Of a stretch of 64,000 nt of DNA, positions 23,001-34,842 are shown in pieces. The notes beneath the pieces are model-generated. The model had not been told where the DNA came from, searched no databases, and worked only from the letters and a program-made list of their open reading frames with translations. The translations under genes and the position numbers were made by a program. Positions within the stretch are counted from its first letter, which is position 1; each line of letters begins with the position of its first letter. Where the stretch lies: positions 440,130 through 504,129 of the forward strand of contig WIDE01000014.1 of NCBI GenBank assembly GCA_015039315.1, read 5' to 3'. The DNA is from Clavulina sp. PMI_390 (taxonomy: Eukaryota; Basidiomycota; Agaricomycetes; Cantharellales; Hydnaceae).

Positions 23001-23753
23001 ATTCCCTCCCTCTAAATCTCCCCCTTCCATCAGCTCCCCTCCTGCTGGTAAAGCTAACCCTCCAAATTTCTCGGCGCCTCGCATGAAAAGCGTGAACAGT
23101 GATCTCCTAGACTCTCGTGCCCGTCAGCATGTCAAGTCGGTGTTCTTTGTTCAATTCGGAACATATTGTTCTGGAGGTCGATGTTAGGCCTTCCATCCGG
23201 CTTCATAAGGACCCATTCACACATTCATACCTCAACATTTCTCACGTCTACAAAGGACCCAATCGTACTTTCTATGGCGCCTTCAACTCTTTGCTTTGCA
23301 TGGCGACTTTCGGCTCTGCACAAGTGCAAGGGAAAGGCGCTTTCGTAGGACCACATTCGCCAGATTGCCTTGAGTGACTCTTTTTTTTCTTTTGAAAAAG
23401 AAAGAACAAACACTACTCGACTCACCCAGAGCTGGGATTTTCATGTGTTCAATTGGGCACTAGGGAGAGCATGCTTCATCAGTACGTCTCGTCAAATCCT
23501 TACCAAATCTGTTCAATTCACAGGAGTTGTTAGCTCTAAGAGGTAATCAACTTCCTTACCTCTGACTACGCTTTGGCACAGCCGTCACTTATTCAACTCA
23601 ATATTCCTCGAAATACATGGTCATCAACTCAGCATTTCAAAACCGCCCAAGCCCACCCATTTCCCGATCCATAATCTCTTTCATTCTCGTTCCCCCCACT
23701 TACCCTTATATCGCTATCGCTACCATCTGCCTCCTTCTACCATAGGAGCTGTG
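20072..23753. other. long intergenic spacer between the two gene blocks
   Basis: This 3.7-kb stretch separates the minus-strand block from the plus-strand array. The longest ORF (20347-20913, 188 codons, plus) has low-complexity, frame-shadow composition and overlaps a possible 5' exon of the minus-strand gene; I do not call it. No tRNA, rRNA or transposase signature is seen. Bases near the right end, from about 23570, form the presumed promoter and leader of the gene starting at 23754. They are pyrimidine-rich immediately before the ATG. Confidence 0.45.
23601..23620 (+). promoter_or_regulatory. upstream element shared with the copy at 37573-37592
   Basis: The motif ATATTCCTCGAAATACAYGG lies about 150 nt before the ATG at 23754. 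It recurs nearly identically at 37573-37592, about 150 nt before the ATG at 37739. It may be a conserved promoter or 5' leader element, or simply retained duplicate sequence. The copies at 42202 and 52194 share a different block about 100 nt upstream of their ATGs (consensus AATCRACGTCAAYS). Confidence 0.4.
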
Positions 23754-26188
23754 ATGCAGCAGGGTCGATCTTCTGCTCCCTCTGGCTGCTCCAGTGCAAG
23801 GAGGGACCGCTCGAACCCTCCTGGGCCGTCGGTTCCTGCTGTGGTGCCGCAGGATGTGGCAGCCATGCACCAAAGTAGCACGCCTGGGTTGCTCGCTTCC
23901 ATTGCGCACAACTCCGTACCTCAGCTTCAGCCTCCTCGGTTTTATCTGCGTGGGACACATCAACATCCCTCCGTTCTGGGTTACACTCCAGGTATTGTTG
24001 ACCTCAGTGCTTTGTTTCGTACAGCTCAATAATAAAGATAATATCTACACATCCCTTCTACGACTGGCGCATTCATTCATGTTTTTCCGATTTATTTAGC
24101 GGCGCCAATCCATTACGGCGCCTCCAGCCCCTCAACGGTCGTGGCCACTCTTGACAGAGAGGCCCCAGGACATGCTCGACTGCAGACCTCGCTGTTGCCA
24201 GCGATGAACCCGCAGGAGTATGAAGATCTCTCTTTCTCCCTCTTCTCAGCAGATCCAGCGACCGCGGCTGGGGCCACGGCCTTCCCCAACCATGCACTTC
24301 CATCAGACTTCCCGCGGCCCCTCCATCAAGATTCCGTGATAAATCCCTCTGCGTCACTTTCCCTCCATTTACGCTCACCATATACCGATATCTTCTATCA
24401 TCTGCCACCTCTCGAGGACGTCGGAGCCGCTCACTTCGCCTCCGGGGTGATGACTCATTCCAGTAACGGACTAGGAGGCCAACCAACTCATGTCGACGGA
24501 GATTCTCGAGGCCGGGGGTTGAATGGTTTTCCTATGCCGGGATTCGATCCCTCCCGCGCCGAGATTGAGGGTCTTCCTCGCTCACCGAACACGATGAGTC
24601 ACTATGGAGGATTGGTACCATCTTACAGTCAGTTACCATCATCACAATTCTTCTTATGATCCAAACGCTCTAGTGATGGAGGGCTCATCGTACCCTCAAT
24701 TAGCCAGCCAGCAATCTCCACTTTCCCCTCATGATGGCTCGAGCATTCAGCACTTTACTCGCCCACAGCCCCGTTCAGCATCTGGAACCGCCAATCTTAT
24801 CAGCGAACCCCCACTTGCGAATCCCCTCCTTGAGCAATACTCCACGGCGGTGCAGTACAGCATAGATGGACAACAGCCAGCCAGTGCCCGCAGTGTCACT
24901 CAAGGGCAAACATCTCAGGACGAGCCGTTTCCACCCGGAGAAGGTTCACCACAATACTACACAACCTCCCAGCCGCGCGCCTTCCTATTTCCATACGACC
25001 CGAGCTCCTCCCTAGGTGCGGCGGATTCCATTGAACATCCAAGCTCGTCATCCTTTATTGCACAGTATCCTCCCGACCGCGAAGATCGCCAAGACCGTAC
25101 GGCTGTTTCACGTCAGCGATGCAGGCGCTCCAATCGTGGTTTGGTGTCCCGACCTAGCAGCAGCCAAGAAAGTTCAGGCACGTCCAAAGGTCCCTCAGGT
25201 TCAAGAGTCGGCAAGGTACACTCGCTCAAAAGCTGTTGGGAGTGCCGGAGGATCAAGAAGGTATTCGGGCATCGACATCAAGGGCGTGCATCTTATGCTA
25301 ATGATTTATCGTAGGCATGCGATCTCGGTTTGGATGGTCGGGGCTGGTGCAAAAGATGTATACGACGTGGAGTAAACTGTCCAGGTGGCTATGTAAGTAA
25401 ATCTGATCTGATATTTATGTACGCAGTTTCTGATCGGCGCATGACATCTGCGATGACACCAGGGGAAAAAACGGCCTACAGAAAGGAGTGGTCCACAAGC
25501 CCAAGACCGAACGTTGAATAGCGATGACGCTCGGCGTACTTGGCATACCATAGGCCAAATGGTTGCGGATAACTCGAACGAGGAGCTCGCCCCCCAAACT
25601 CCCCCGAGTTCCCCGGAAATTCATTCGGGTGCTCCTGTTTTTGGTTCCTCCGCACCTTTGGTTAACATCACACCTGCATCCCCTCCTTCTCAGCTCGGCC
25701 AGCCGGGCCCTTGGAGGTCACACTCTGTTTCTACACACTTGTCGGCAGTCTCCACTCCAACGGCTAGTCCTTCATCGGAGCTTGATGGATATCCAGGACT
25801 GTCACCGGCGCCGTCGGGGGATTCGTTGGAGGGCGTCTATCCCAGCCTTCCTCCTGCTCATGGACTTCATCGCGAAGATATGCAACCTGAGTCGCCGACA
25901 ATGCCACTGGCTGCAGGGCGACATGTTCCCGACTTCTTGGTGCCTCGATCTATGCGGCGAGGGGGAGCAGGTCCGGCCCCTGTGCCTGCCCATTCAATGC
26001 ATCAAAGCCCCCCTCCCACTCCCCAACACGAGTCGATCCCCACTCTCTTCTCTCCAGGGGTTTTGCCGCAGGCTCCAAGCGCCTCGATCTCGGGGAATAA
26101 TCAGTCCCAGAACACCTCCACGCAGAGCAATACTTCTGAGAATATTGAGGAGTTGTTACAACGCTTTATTGCCGATTACCCCAAATGA
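23754..26188 (+). CDS. Zn2Cys6 protein with central zinc cluster (type 2)
   Basis: Predicted 718-aa nuclear regulator. Exons are 23754-23991, 24100-24627, 24674-25260, 25315-25392 and 25463-26188. The first ~440 residues are Pro/Ser/Gln-rich and probably disordered. The preamble V-G-K-V-H-S-L leads into C443-W-E-C446-R-R-I-K-K, an intron, then the 26-codon exon A-C453-D-L-G-L-D-G-R-G-W-C463-K-R-C466-I-R-R-G-V-N-C473-P-G-G-Y. The last exon begins GKKRPTERSG and gives a Ser/Pro-rich tail ending in a family signature (QSQNTSTQSNTSENIEELL). A zinc cluster this far from the N-terminus is unusual for the class. No fungal_trans domain is visible. The 46-nt intron (24628-24673) is very short. All six zinc ligands are present and no stop interrupts the frame, so the gene looks functional. 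It is the first member of the plus-strand tandem array. Confidence 0.82.
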
Positions 26189-26482
26189 GCTAGACTCTAT
26201 GTGTGCGGCATGCTCTGCCAAGAGTCCATTTCGTCATGCGCTATCTCCTCAATATTTCTTCTCCTCCACGACTGCTCTTGTTCCAAATCCGTAGGAGCTA
26301 GGCTGCTAGCAAGTGCTGACATCATCATCCCCGTCTCTTCCCTTGTTTCCCCGCATCGTACAGAACACTTTGACCTTGAACATTCTTATCTTTTTGTTGT
26401 TTCGTATTTCTATTTTTTGGCCTTCGCCTGCATCTCAGAAGTTTGTAATTGTAGTATTTTTATCGCTTTATTGTTGTAGTTC

Positions 26483-26506
26483 GGCTCTTGGTCTAATACG
26501 AAGCTC
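26483..26506 (+). repeat. conserved 3'-flank box of array genes
   Basis: A GGCTCTTGGTCTNNTACRAAGCTC-like box lies about 300 nt after the stop at 26188. Similar boxes occur at 36147-36170 and 40351-40374. They also occur at 44940-44964, 54942-54967 and, more diverged, 33993-34017. Each is preceded by a T-rich stretch ending in GTAG or CG and lies 130-460 nt downstream of a type-2 stop codon. Likely a 3'-UTR or processing element, or a conserved remnant of duplication. Confidence 0.45.
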
Positions 26507-26604
26507 TGATCACTACGGACTTGACAAACTGTCTTCTAGTAGTTCATACAAGAGGTATAGCTGGCTTTCCTTCATAACTCCCTGTCACGAATGATAAGCA
26601 CAAG

Positions 26605-27280
26605 AGGCTACCCCGCGCCGACATCTGCTATCCCTTTCCTCCCTACCTACTCTTGCGACGGATACATTCTCTCCCTGCCCACTGCTTCATCAGCGGTTCC
26701 GTGTAGCCATACTTGACATTGAATTCTCATTGGACGCCTTTGCCGTCGAGCAGCTTATCCCTCACCTGAACGATCACGGACCCCCGTCTTTCAATACCTG
26801 TGGACCAAATCGGGACGAAGGGATTAGAGCGGATTCGTCTCAAATTAGGGGTCATACATTGCAATTCGATGTGTTGAGCGGGCTCCATGCGGGCCCCGGT
26901 CCAAAAAGTGGGAAGTCTACTCCAGCTGTGTGTCCTTTAGGCCCCGATCCATCGGGTTCTCTTGGGATCGCCCGGTAGCCAATATAAAACTCTATGGGAC
27001 TGTCCTAGTCGCGGTAGTCTCGAGTTAGCCAAAGATCCATTCGCTTGGAATCCACATGTATAAAGGCTGCCAGACGCGCCGGAACCGGGTGGGTTGTCCC
27101 AGAATTATCACAAATGTGGGCCCTACACTCACAAAAGTCTCCTTGATGAAATCCAAGCTGTCATGGAGCAATGCATTTAACGAATAGCTTGATGCCTCGA
27201 TTGATTCGCCAGACAGCGGAGATGAGAGCCTGTAGCACTCTCTCACTATCTCCGACTTAGCCTCGTCAGTTGTAGCACCG
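26605..27280 (+). pseudogene. fragment of a type-2 zinc-cluster gene
   Basis: The plus-strand segment encodes CGPNRDEGIRADSSQIRG and GPGPKSGKSTPAV. This aligns with the intact gene at 42202-44491 (HGPNQDEGVRAGLSQFGG, VPDPKAEELAPAV around 43357-43480). The part of the gene holding the zinc cluster is missing. From about 27145 the sequence instead matches the 3' end of the 42202 gene (around 44390-44520) in nucleotide sequence, with frame disruptions. It is therefore an internally deleted, non-functional copy sitting directly behind the intact gene at 23754-26188. Confidence 0.65.
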
Positions 27281-29600
27281 GCATTGGGCTCCACCCTGAA
27301 GGCCGAGCTCCTCTATCACTGGCGTGAGAGAGCCGATCTCATCGTGACTCTGAACGTGTCAGTATTTCTCGGACTTTGGAGTACTGGTTTTATGACATCA
27401 GTAATGCACTCAAACCTAATTGGCCTTTCTTTCTATGAATTGACATCCATTTTCAAAGGATCCGTCGAGATCTCCTGCTTAGTGATATCTGTGCTCTTCT
27501 TCTTCGTCCAAATGTGCCTTTTTGCTTTCGTTCCAAAAAGCACATTGCTTGCTGTCAAGCCGCTAGGATGGTGAGTTAATTCGCTTTGATCGCTCCATTT
27601 CTTCTCTTGTTTGCCTGCTTATTGGGTCCCTGTAAGTACTATTTTTTGCGATGGTTTTGAGTTGATTTTGGATATATTGCTATTCGTTTATTTATTCCAC
27701 GAGCAGATAGCCATCATGGTTGTTTTATTTGGTGGCTTAAGGTCTTTGGCCGGTGGAAAAGCCTCGTTTGACAAGACTTACAACATAATGGATCGCCACA
27801 ACACCTTTGAGTTGTTCAATACCGCATTCACCATAATCGGCATTGGGCGATCTAGACCCACATGACCTTCATGGTAGTTCATGAATAGCCACTGCTTGTT
27901 TGTATATAAGGAGGCCGCTCCCCAGTCGAATCACCGAATAGATTCGACAATGATTCTTGCCCAAATGGGACGTTGTGTTGCGAGTAGATCACCGAGGCTG
28001 GTATAATTGAACACGGAGTTAATGATTTTCTCAGCGATACAGTATTGCTGCAGTGTCTCGTATCACTCCTTCGCGACGTTTCTCTCGTTCAGTGCGCGGA
28101 GCCATATGTAGCTGCCATCATCAGCCTTCGTCATAGTTGAGTGCTATTATTTGTTCAATACGATCGAGACCGATTCTTCTCAGAAAGGTAGCATGCGAGA
28201 AGGAAGGCGAGATAAAAGCTGAACAGTGCAGGAGTTGATGACTAAAAACTGATGATGTCATCTCATTGACGTGGGTGGCCGTTTGGCACTAATCCTGGTT
28301 GGTAACATGGGGCCGATGTACAAGTTCCCAAGATAAATCGTCCTAGCGTGTTATCTTGGGCATCTATGTGGTCAGTTTGCTGATCAGATTTGCCAAAGGA
28401 GCGTGCCAGGCAGCATCGGGGCCAATAGAGCCCAAATTCAGATGTCCAAAACACACTTTCGGCGATCTGAGGTCAAGTGCATCCTTTTCAAGTCTCGAGA
28501 GTGTCCGATTAGTCGTTGATCATCCCTCGCGAAGAAGATCGCTGTCATGGTTTGAATGGTCGTGGTGTTGGCTGTTTGTGGCCAAACTGAATGCTTCAGG
28601 CTGTTGGGCCATTCTCAGCACGTGTGAATGGTGGTGAGTTGCAATCCTACACTAGTGAGCCCCTTGCCCCTTGCAACACCCAGTACTCTCACACCTCCAT
28701 GGAAGAGATATATTCGATGCTATTTCTAGGACTTTCTTTTCGATTTCTTTGCAAGAAACGCGTCACACGTGCTAGAAGATTGATGATCTGCCCATCGGAA
28801 TAACGACTTGCCAACAAAGGACGAGCTATTTTTGATTAAAGTGCGGACACCTGGACTACTGGTGAACAAATGCTGCTTTATTCCACGCTTCCCTCGATCT
28901 TCAATCTTGCCGGTTGCGCTTCGCACGGTGTGTGCCTTGGTATGAAGGAGAAATAAGGCACACTGGGCAGACTCTTATCTTATGAAAGAATTCGTTGCCT
29001 AGCTATGGCGCTAGCGTGGGCGTGGGGCTCTAACTGATGGGAATTTCAAGCCGCGAAGTTGCCACTCGCGCTGGAGCGGGCAGGGAGGACAGAATGAGGA
29101 GCTGCAGCCGGTGAAATGCAGAATTCCTGATCTGGAGTATTCGGCCTTGCTAATTGATCACTCATCATCAAGTGCAAGTGCGGGCAGATCGGGAGGTTCC
29201 TTGAATAGCATAATACTCCGGCACTACTGCTGCATAAGACTATCGAGCGCAACGAATTACGAGGAATTTTCGAACTCCCCCCCCGTTATACTGTTCATCG
29301 CTCCCATCCCTTCTCTGACAAAGAAAACTAGGGAAATCTCACCGAAAAGGGCGCTGAGATGAATTATATCATCCAAAAACCTGGCGAAGGATCGATTGGT
29401 AGGTGGATTCCATCTACATCGTCGATGACACTTTCTGGCGCCTGACCTTGGACTGCATAGGCAACTGCATCGATCGTCACACTCATGCCCGCCTCAAGTT
29501 TCATCGTGTCCCACCTTAATGGCGGATTCGATCGCTTTCCTGCCTCGGAGCTGTGGAACACCATTGCCTTGACGAGCGGTTCACGGCACCCTAAACAAGG
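27281..29600 (+). repeat. duplicated intergenic flank of the array
   Basis: Non-coding DNA shared with other units. Bases 27380-27575 match the flank at 44620-44800 and 33670-33840 (common core TTTTCAAAGG). Bases 28340-28560 match 34640-34832 and 45590-45790 (common core GGGGCCAATAGAGCCCAAAT). Bases 29000-29240 match 46240-46460 and, more weakly, 56500-56700, each lying upstream of a type-1 gene. The short ORFs here (for example 27284-27574, hydrophobic) are decayed flank sequence, not genes. Copies are diverged by substitutions and small indels. Confidence 0.6.
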
Positions 29601-29691
29601 AATGCGGCCCCCACTCAAGGAAATCGGCTTGAAGGAACGCGAGGCGTGCGCGTGCCCATCCTGGGGCCCACCGCCTCGTCTCAAATGAGCA

Positions 29692-30188
29692 ATGTTGCTT
29701 CCCGCAAGGCCAAAGCACCCACAACCCCATCCGCCACTACCGCTGGCTTTTTTTGCGTCTCTCGCTCTCCTCTTTGTTTGTGCATCGTCCTGTCACTGCT
29801 TTCGATCTTTCAACCGTCGCAGCAGCCCCCCGCTGGTCGAAAACCACGCCATTTCGAACGTCCTCCGTCGGCTCAAGTCTTTCTCAACGGAAACCCAAAA
29901 CGACACCTTCATTCGCGGCATCCTCTCCTCGCCAATGTTGCCAACGGAATCGAGAACAACGAGAAGGGATGGCAGACCCTTCGGTAACGCTCCCTCCGTT
30001 CCCTAGATAGCTCCATCTCACTAGAACCTCCTCCAGCTGCTCAGCACCAAGCCAACACCCCCCACGTTCACTCAGATGCCTCAAAGAGCGCTGCGCTGCC
30101 TTGCGCTTTGCTCAGCCCACACTACGTGCAAACCCTCGGCACTGGCGCTGACCACGTATCCCACGCATCTTTCGTGTCCTCCTCCCCG
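29692..30188 (+). pseudogene. frameshifted 5' coding remnant of the type-1 gene at 30189
   Basis: This stretch aligns with the first ~160 codons of the intact type-1 gene at 46923. The reading frame changes at a T-run at about 29747 (seven T where the other copy has five). The matching frame (RTSSVGSSLSQRK against RTSSVGSAAQRKSK) then meets TAG at 30008-30010. One base is missing shortly after, which returns the frame to that of the main ORF. The original N-terminus is therefore broken unless unrecognised introns repair it. Confidence 0.55.
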
Positions 30189-32983
30189 ATGTCGTCGTTC
30201 GTTAGCTCCAGTGCTTTGGGCGATGGATCGGCAGGAGATGTAACGAGGCATGCTACAATAATTGAACAGAGGTCCTCCGCGTCGGTACCCATGATGTCCG
30301 GCGCGCAGAACGAGCTTATGCTGTCAGGGAGCCCATCTATATCGTCGACGCGGGTCGTGTCGCGGCCACTCTACCCGCCTCGCCGCGTGACTCGGCCAGC
30401 ACCCTACCCCGCGCCGAAAGATCTCTCCGCGCCTCTTCAGCAGAATCCGGGCCTCGCCTTTCTCCCCTCCACGTCCAGTGGTCCAACGTCATTCTCACAA
30501 TCGTTGACTCATTATCGCGGACAAGCCTCTTCACAGCCAAGAATTCTTCAGGATATCCGTCGTGTTCCGCCATCTGCACAACAGTCAGTGATGCCCCCTC
30601 CACCTCAGCGTCTCGCGGCAACTGCGCAAAATCCTGTCCCTCCTCCCATCCCTTCGTCCGCTTCCTCTATCTATTCAAACCCTCATTCGACGTCTCGTAC
30701 CCCTAATATCGGTGGCGCGACCTGGCGAATCCACCCCACCGCCACGAACGAGCAATATCCCCAGGAACTCCTCAACTATGTGTCTGCTGGAGCATCTCGA
30801 CTCGAGGAACATGCATCGCCCCATCACTCGTGGGGTGGGCGGAATGCCGTCGTGACGTCGAACGGCGTCGACTCTCCTGTCCGAGGAACCAATCTTCAGC
30901 GGGGGGAACATGGTAGCCAGCAATCACTCCCAGCGTCGCTGCCCAGCTCATTCAATCCCCATCCTGGGGTTTACAATAGCTACGTCGATCGTTCAAGCGC
31001 GTCTTCCATGCTGCGTCCAACGCTAGTCGCAACTCCAAGCGGCTTTCTGCCTCCGAATCCCGGTACGGCGGCTACACCTCCTTCAGCCCCGTATTATGCA
31101 CCTCATAATGGACACGGGTTCCCTCAAAGCGCCTTCAATCCTGCATCCGCTCAAGCCCCTCCACAAGAGCTTCCATCTCATTCTGCGGTGGCATACCAGC
31201 GTGCTCAGTTTGTCTCACCTGGCTCCTCGAGTGCGGGGAATTCTCGTACCCAAATGCCCCACGTCGCTGCCAGTTTTCAGCCGATGGTTCATACCACTCC
31301 AGTTCAAGCTGTCAATTCGTCAGGCCAGTTCAGGGCGGTGATACAAGGGGTCTCTAATTGCAATCACCACTCTCAGCCTTCCCTCAATTCCCCCGGGATC
31401 GGTGCTCGAGACCTTCTCCGCGCAAACGAGCGGAGTTCCATCGCTTCCTTTACTGGTCCTTTATGCTCTCCTATTCCTCCACACAATGATGGTACGGGTT
31501 TCCAGAATCACCCCAGTTTGCACCCTGCATCCCTGACAGACGCTCGTCTGTCGGAACGGTCCGTCCCTCCGAAGCAAGACCCCCAATCTAGATGCAAGCC
31601 CTGCTCTCAGAATTCCAATCATCTCCGAACGTCACAAGCTGGGCCATCACGACAGGCCCGAGTTGAAACACCAGCGAATCAGGAGAGCACTTTGCGAGTT
31701 CCCACCGTTTCTTACTGTGGTAATCTTACTCCATATCCAGCAAGTTCTAGACCGCTCCGGCGTCCATCGTCCCGTTCTCGCCAACCAGTCGACGCATTAA
31801 AGGATTCTGAAGCTCGTAAGAAGGATATGCACCTTCACTACTCGCCCTCCAATCGAGCACAATCATCCAGAGGTACAAGCGCTTCACTACTGGATGGGAC
31901 AAGAAGCTCGATTGGAACGGCGACTCGGGCCAATGTTGATGTTCCCGCTCGGCCCTCAGCTCAGAAAGGGAGTCTTGTTGGCCAGAAACATACGAACGAG
32001 GGTTGCTTTATGTGCAGGGCGCGCCGGAAAGTAAGAGTTCAAGTTGTCGTCAGTTTATGTTTGACTGAGAATCTGTTCTAGAAATGCCCTCTACAGCTTG
32101 ATGAGCGGGGCTGGTGTGTGGCTTGTGTGGATCTTCGGCTGAAATGTCCTGGTGGCTACGTGAGTCTTGCGCGCTGGGTATAGTTCCTACAAATGAAATC
32201 TGATCCCTTGATTTATGTCCGATTTTCCAGGGCTTCCCGAAACCTCCAGGTGTGAAGTACCTGAACGCCAAAGAACGTAATCCCATATGCCGCACTCAAG
32301 GGGGCAGCCAAGGACCTCATTTCAGTCAAGGCTCTCCAAGCCGCACCACCCTCGGTGGCTCTACAGCGCAGAGTAATACTGTAGTTGTTCCCCCTCTACA
32401 ACATCCCAACTTCCGTCCTCCTCCAGCGCCCTCCATTGAAGTCACTACCGCATCTACCCCACCCTTTGCCATCCCCTCCCTGTCTTTGCCGCCTGACGGT
32501 ATCCATTCACCGTCTACACAGTTCTCATCGTCCTGTCCCCCCACTCCCGCTTCAACTTATTCGGCACAAAGCATCCCCCTGCCTGCTTCACCTGCAGTTT
32601 CGTGGGGCTCTGATCTTTCTGGCCCACCAGATATGTCGAATGTTCAATATGGGGAGGGACATGTTGACCCGGCGGCTCTGAGCCTCACACCCGAGAGTAT
32701 CACTGAATCGTCATCGAATAACCCGTCCTCTCTCCCTGGGGCAGAAATATACCACCCAACCTCCCAGCAAACCTCGAGCGCCGTTTCCCCTCATCTTCAG
32801 TCCACAGCACTACCAGTTTTTGCTCCTCAGCAGAACGCTCCATTCGAAGAAGATCAGTTGTTTAGTAGTGTGATATCGATCACAGCCACTGATCTACCAA
32901 AGCGCCAAGAAATAGCGGAAAGGGGAGACCAGACTTTGCTTTCATCGTCTGACCCAAATCACACGTTCTCGCCTTTCCCATGA
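30189..32983 (+). CDS. Zn2Cys6 protein with central zinc cluster (type 1), 5' end damaged
   Basis: Putative zinc-cluster regulator. Exons are at least 30189-32030, 32082-32159 and 32231-32983, giving about 890 aa from the first in-frame ATG. The long Pro/Ser/Gln-rich N-terminal region leads to V-G-Q-K-H-T-N-E-G-C-F-M-C-R-A-R-R-K. After an intron comes the 26-codon exon K-C-P-L-Q-L-D-E-R-G-W-C-V-A-C-V-D-L-R-L-K-C-P-G-G-Y. The last exon begins GFPKPPGVKYLNAKER and ends with a type-1 tail (DLPKRQEIAERGDQTLL). Zinc ligands are intact. Compared with 46923-50231, the original 5' coding part is frameshifted (29692-30188). The gene may be expressed from the internal ATG, or may be dying. Its 3' flank is not type-1 but a mosaic of other units. 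Confidence 0.62.
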
Positions 32984-32989
32984 TTATGA

Positions 32990-33171
32990 TAATTTTTGCA
33001 TCCCAGATTCTTTCATTCGCGTCGCACCACTCGAACGCGTCGATGTCTGGGGATGATCAATCCCAGGACAGTTCCACTCAATTCAATACTTCCGAAAGTG
33101 TTGAAGAACCGGCCCGCTCTATCCACTATTATCCTAACGATGCTGGTCCCTACACGCCATATATCCTGTAG
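32990..33171 (+). pseudogene. stray type-2 C-terminal tail behind a type-1 gene
   Basis: Just after the type-1 stop at 32983, another frame encodes NASMSGDDQSQDSSTQFNTS...EE. This is the C-terminal signature of the type-2 gene at 23754 (SISGNNQSQNTSTQSNTS) and of the fragment at 35398-35868. Compared with the latter, about 320 nt are deleted between the points matching 35430 and 35757, and the original TGA is changed so the frame runs on 10 more codons. It has no start or cluster of its own. Confidence 0.6.
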
Positions 33172-33309
33172 ACAGGAGTTCATTTTATCATGCCCGATCT
33201 CTGGAATTCTCTTTTCTTTTCGTCTACCCTAGCTCTCAATTTTTAGCTAGCAAATTGTTATCATCTAAACTTTTTCGTTATTTCTCTCGCTACGCTATAC
33301 TACTAGTAC

Positions 33310-34832
33310 CTACCGACCCCAATGTTTCGCGCTTTCTTTGGCTTCACTGGGAAGCAGCCCATCAAGCCTTCTCTATCGCTACAAAAATCATCCCGAAGAA
33401 GTCGGATTTTGGAAGCTGGTGCCAGAATCTGGCGTACAACGATCCACGTCCAGTTTTTTGATGCCTCCGTAAAGAGGGCGATCAGTAAGGATGAGCGCCA
33501 AGAGTACCCATACAGAACGTCCAAAATCTCTTCATCAGCTGTAGTGTCATTCCATCGCTGCCTCTCTCTTTTGTAAAGCTCTGCCGCGGAGGGCAGGCGC
33601 CTCGATATTCGTAAATGGACAAACCTTACCGCGACTCTGCACGCGTCTATTTTTCACCAACCTTGGGGAGCAGGTTTTATGGTATCAATAACTCATTTCT
33701 ATTTAACTGATTTTTTGTCCATTTGTGATAGTTTCCGTTTCAAAGGTCACCTTTCCGACTCAGCAATACTTGTGCCTTCATCTTCGCCCATCCAGACCTA
33801 TTCATTTTCGGTCCGAAGCCATCCGGTGCTGTCAAGCTGTCTGGATTATCACCGGGACTGCTTTCGATAGCCCGATGTTTCCTCGCTTCCTTATGTGTCT
33901 GTGATGCTTGATTCGCTCGTTTTCGTCGGTTTTCGGACTATTCGTAGTACGGACATAGCGTTTTTGAACGTGTATTCGTAGTTTTCGTATTTTGGTTCTT
34001 TGGTATGTTGCAAAACCCAATATGATATGAACTGCGGCATCGTGGTCCAATGGATTTGCCAAGAACTCTTCAGAATGTTCAGCCCCGCATTCAGCAAAGG
34101 TGATATTGAGCGATCTGCACCAACATTGTCTCAATGATCACCCATTGGTACGTATTGTTATTGTTAATGATGATCCCATTCGTTAGTTAGATCGCCCATT
34201 GTGTTTAATGTTCTGCTTGGGCGATTGAGAGGTTGTATTGTGAGCAGATCACCAGTGCTAATACCATTTGAGGATGGATATGGGGCCCTGATACCACGTG
34301 CTATACCTACCAGTGCCGCAGAAGACTGCTGTACCATTGTGTTTTTTGGGTACATCGGATCCTTTGTAGCTGGCCGTCACCCTTCTTGGTGTGTCAGTGC
34401 TGAAACTCGTTCAAGATAGTCGGAACCGATCTCTGTCGAAAGCGAAGATATACGAGGACAAGGAAGGAGGCAATTTAGACTCGAATTGGACAGGGCATCA
34501 GTTCATGAGCCTTTCTAGAGCAGTTGATGAACAATGACATTGGTGTCATATTTTTACGTTACCTACTATTTTGTACTAATTTGATCAGATGGCTTGAGGA
34601 TGACACACCAGTTACCGAAACGGATCACTCCAAAAGATGAGAGAGTATGCTATCTTAGGCATCTACTTTGTTACTGTGCTGATCATATTCGTCAATGGTG
34701 CACGTGGGGTCGGGGCCAATAGAGCCCAAATCCAGAGACTAATAGCCTACATTTTTGGTCATCTGGCGTCAAATGCACCCTTTTCAACACTCAAAGGCGC
34801 CCGATTAGTACTTGGTGTACCTCGCGAAGAGA
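33310..34832 (+). repeat. 1.5-kb duplicate of 44255-45778
   Basis: This block copies the 3' end of the type-2 gene at 42202 (from about 44255, including the sequence of its last ~75 codons, here frameshifted) and its downstream flank through 45778. Shared landmarks include TTTGGCTTCACTGGGAAG-like sequence and TGCGGCATCGTGG. Others are an 8-bp-stem hairpin (34191-34198 with 34218-34225) and GGGGCCAATAGAGCCCAAAT. The match runs right up to the assembly gap. ORFs 33322-33576 and 34637-34832 are decayed parts of this repeat. Confidence 0.65.
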
Positions 34833-34842
34833 NNNNNNNNNN
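34833..34842. other. assembly gap (10 N)
   Basis: Ten undetermined bases. Left of it is downstream flank of a type-2 gene; right of it is the middle of a type-1 last exon. The real DNA between them is probably much longer than 10 bases, or the junction is a misassembly of near-identical tandem copies. Confidence 0.95.

Noticed and set aside
27284..27574. hydrophobic 96-codon ORF resembling a membrane protein
   Set aside because: The same DNA in other units (33670-33840, 44620-44800) is non-coding 3' flank with different frames, so the hydrophobicity comes from T-rich sequence.
29364..29684. 106-codon minus-strand ORF upstream of the type-1 copy
   Set aside because: The homologous flank before 46923 does not keep this frame open; likely chance.
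33322..33576. 84-codon ORF in the 33.3 kb repeat
   Set aside because: It aligns out of frame with the 3' end of the gene at 42202-44491, so it is a remnant of that gene and not a separate gene.
34034..34095. tRNA-like sequence (A box TGGTCCAATGG; also at 44976-45035 with TGGCGTAATGG)
   Set aside because: The B box is imperfect (GTTCAGCCC) and the acceptor and T stems do not pair. At best it is a decayed tRNA-derived element within the duplicated flank.
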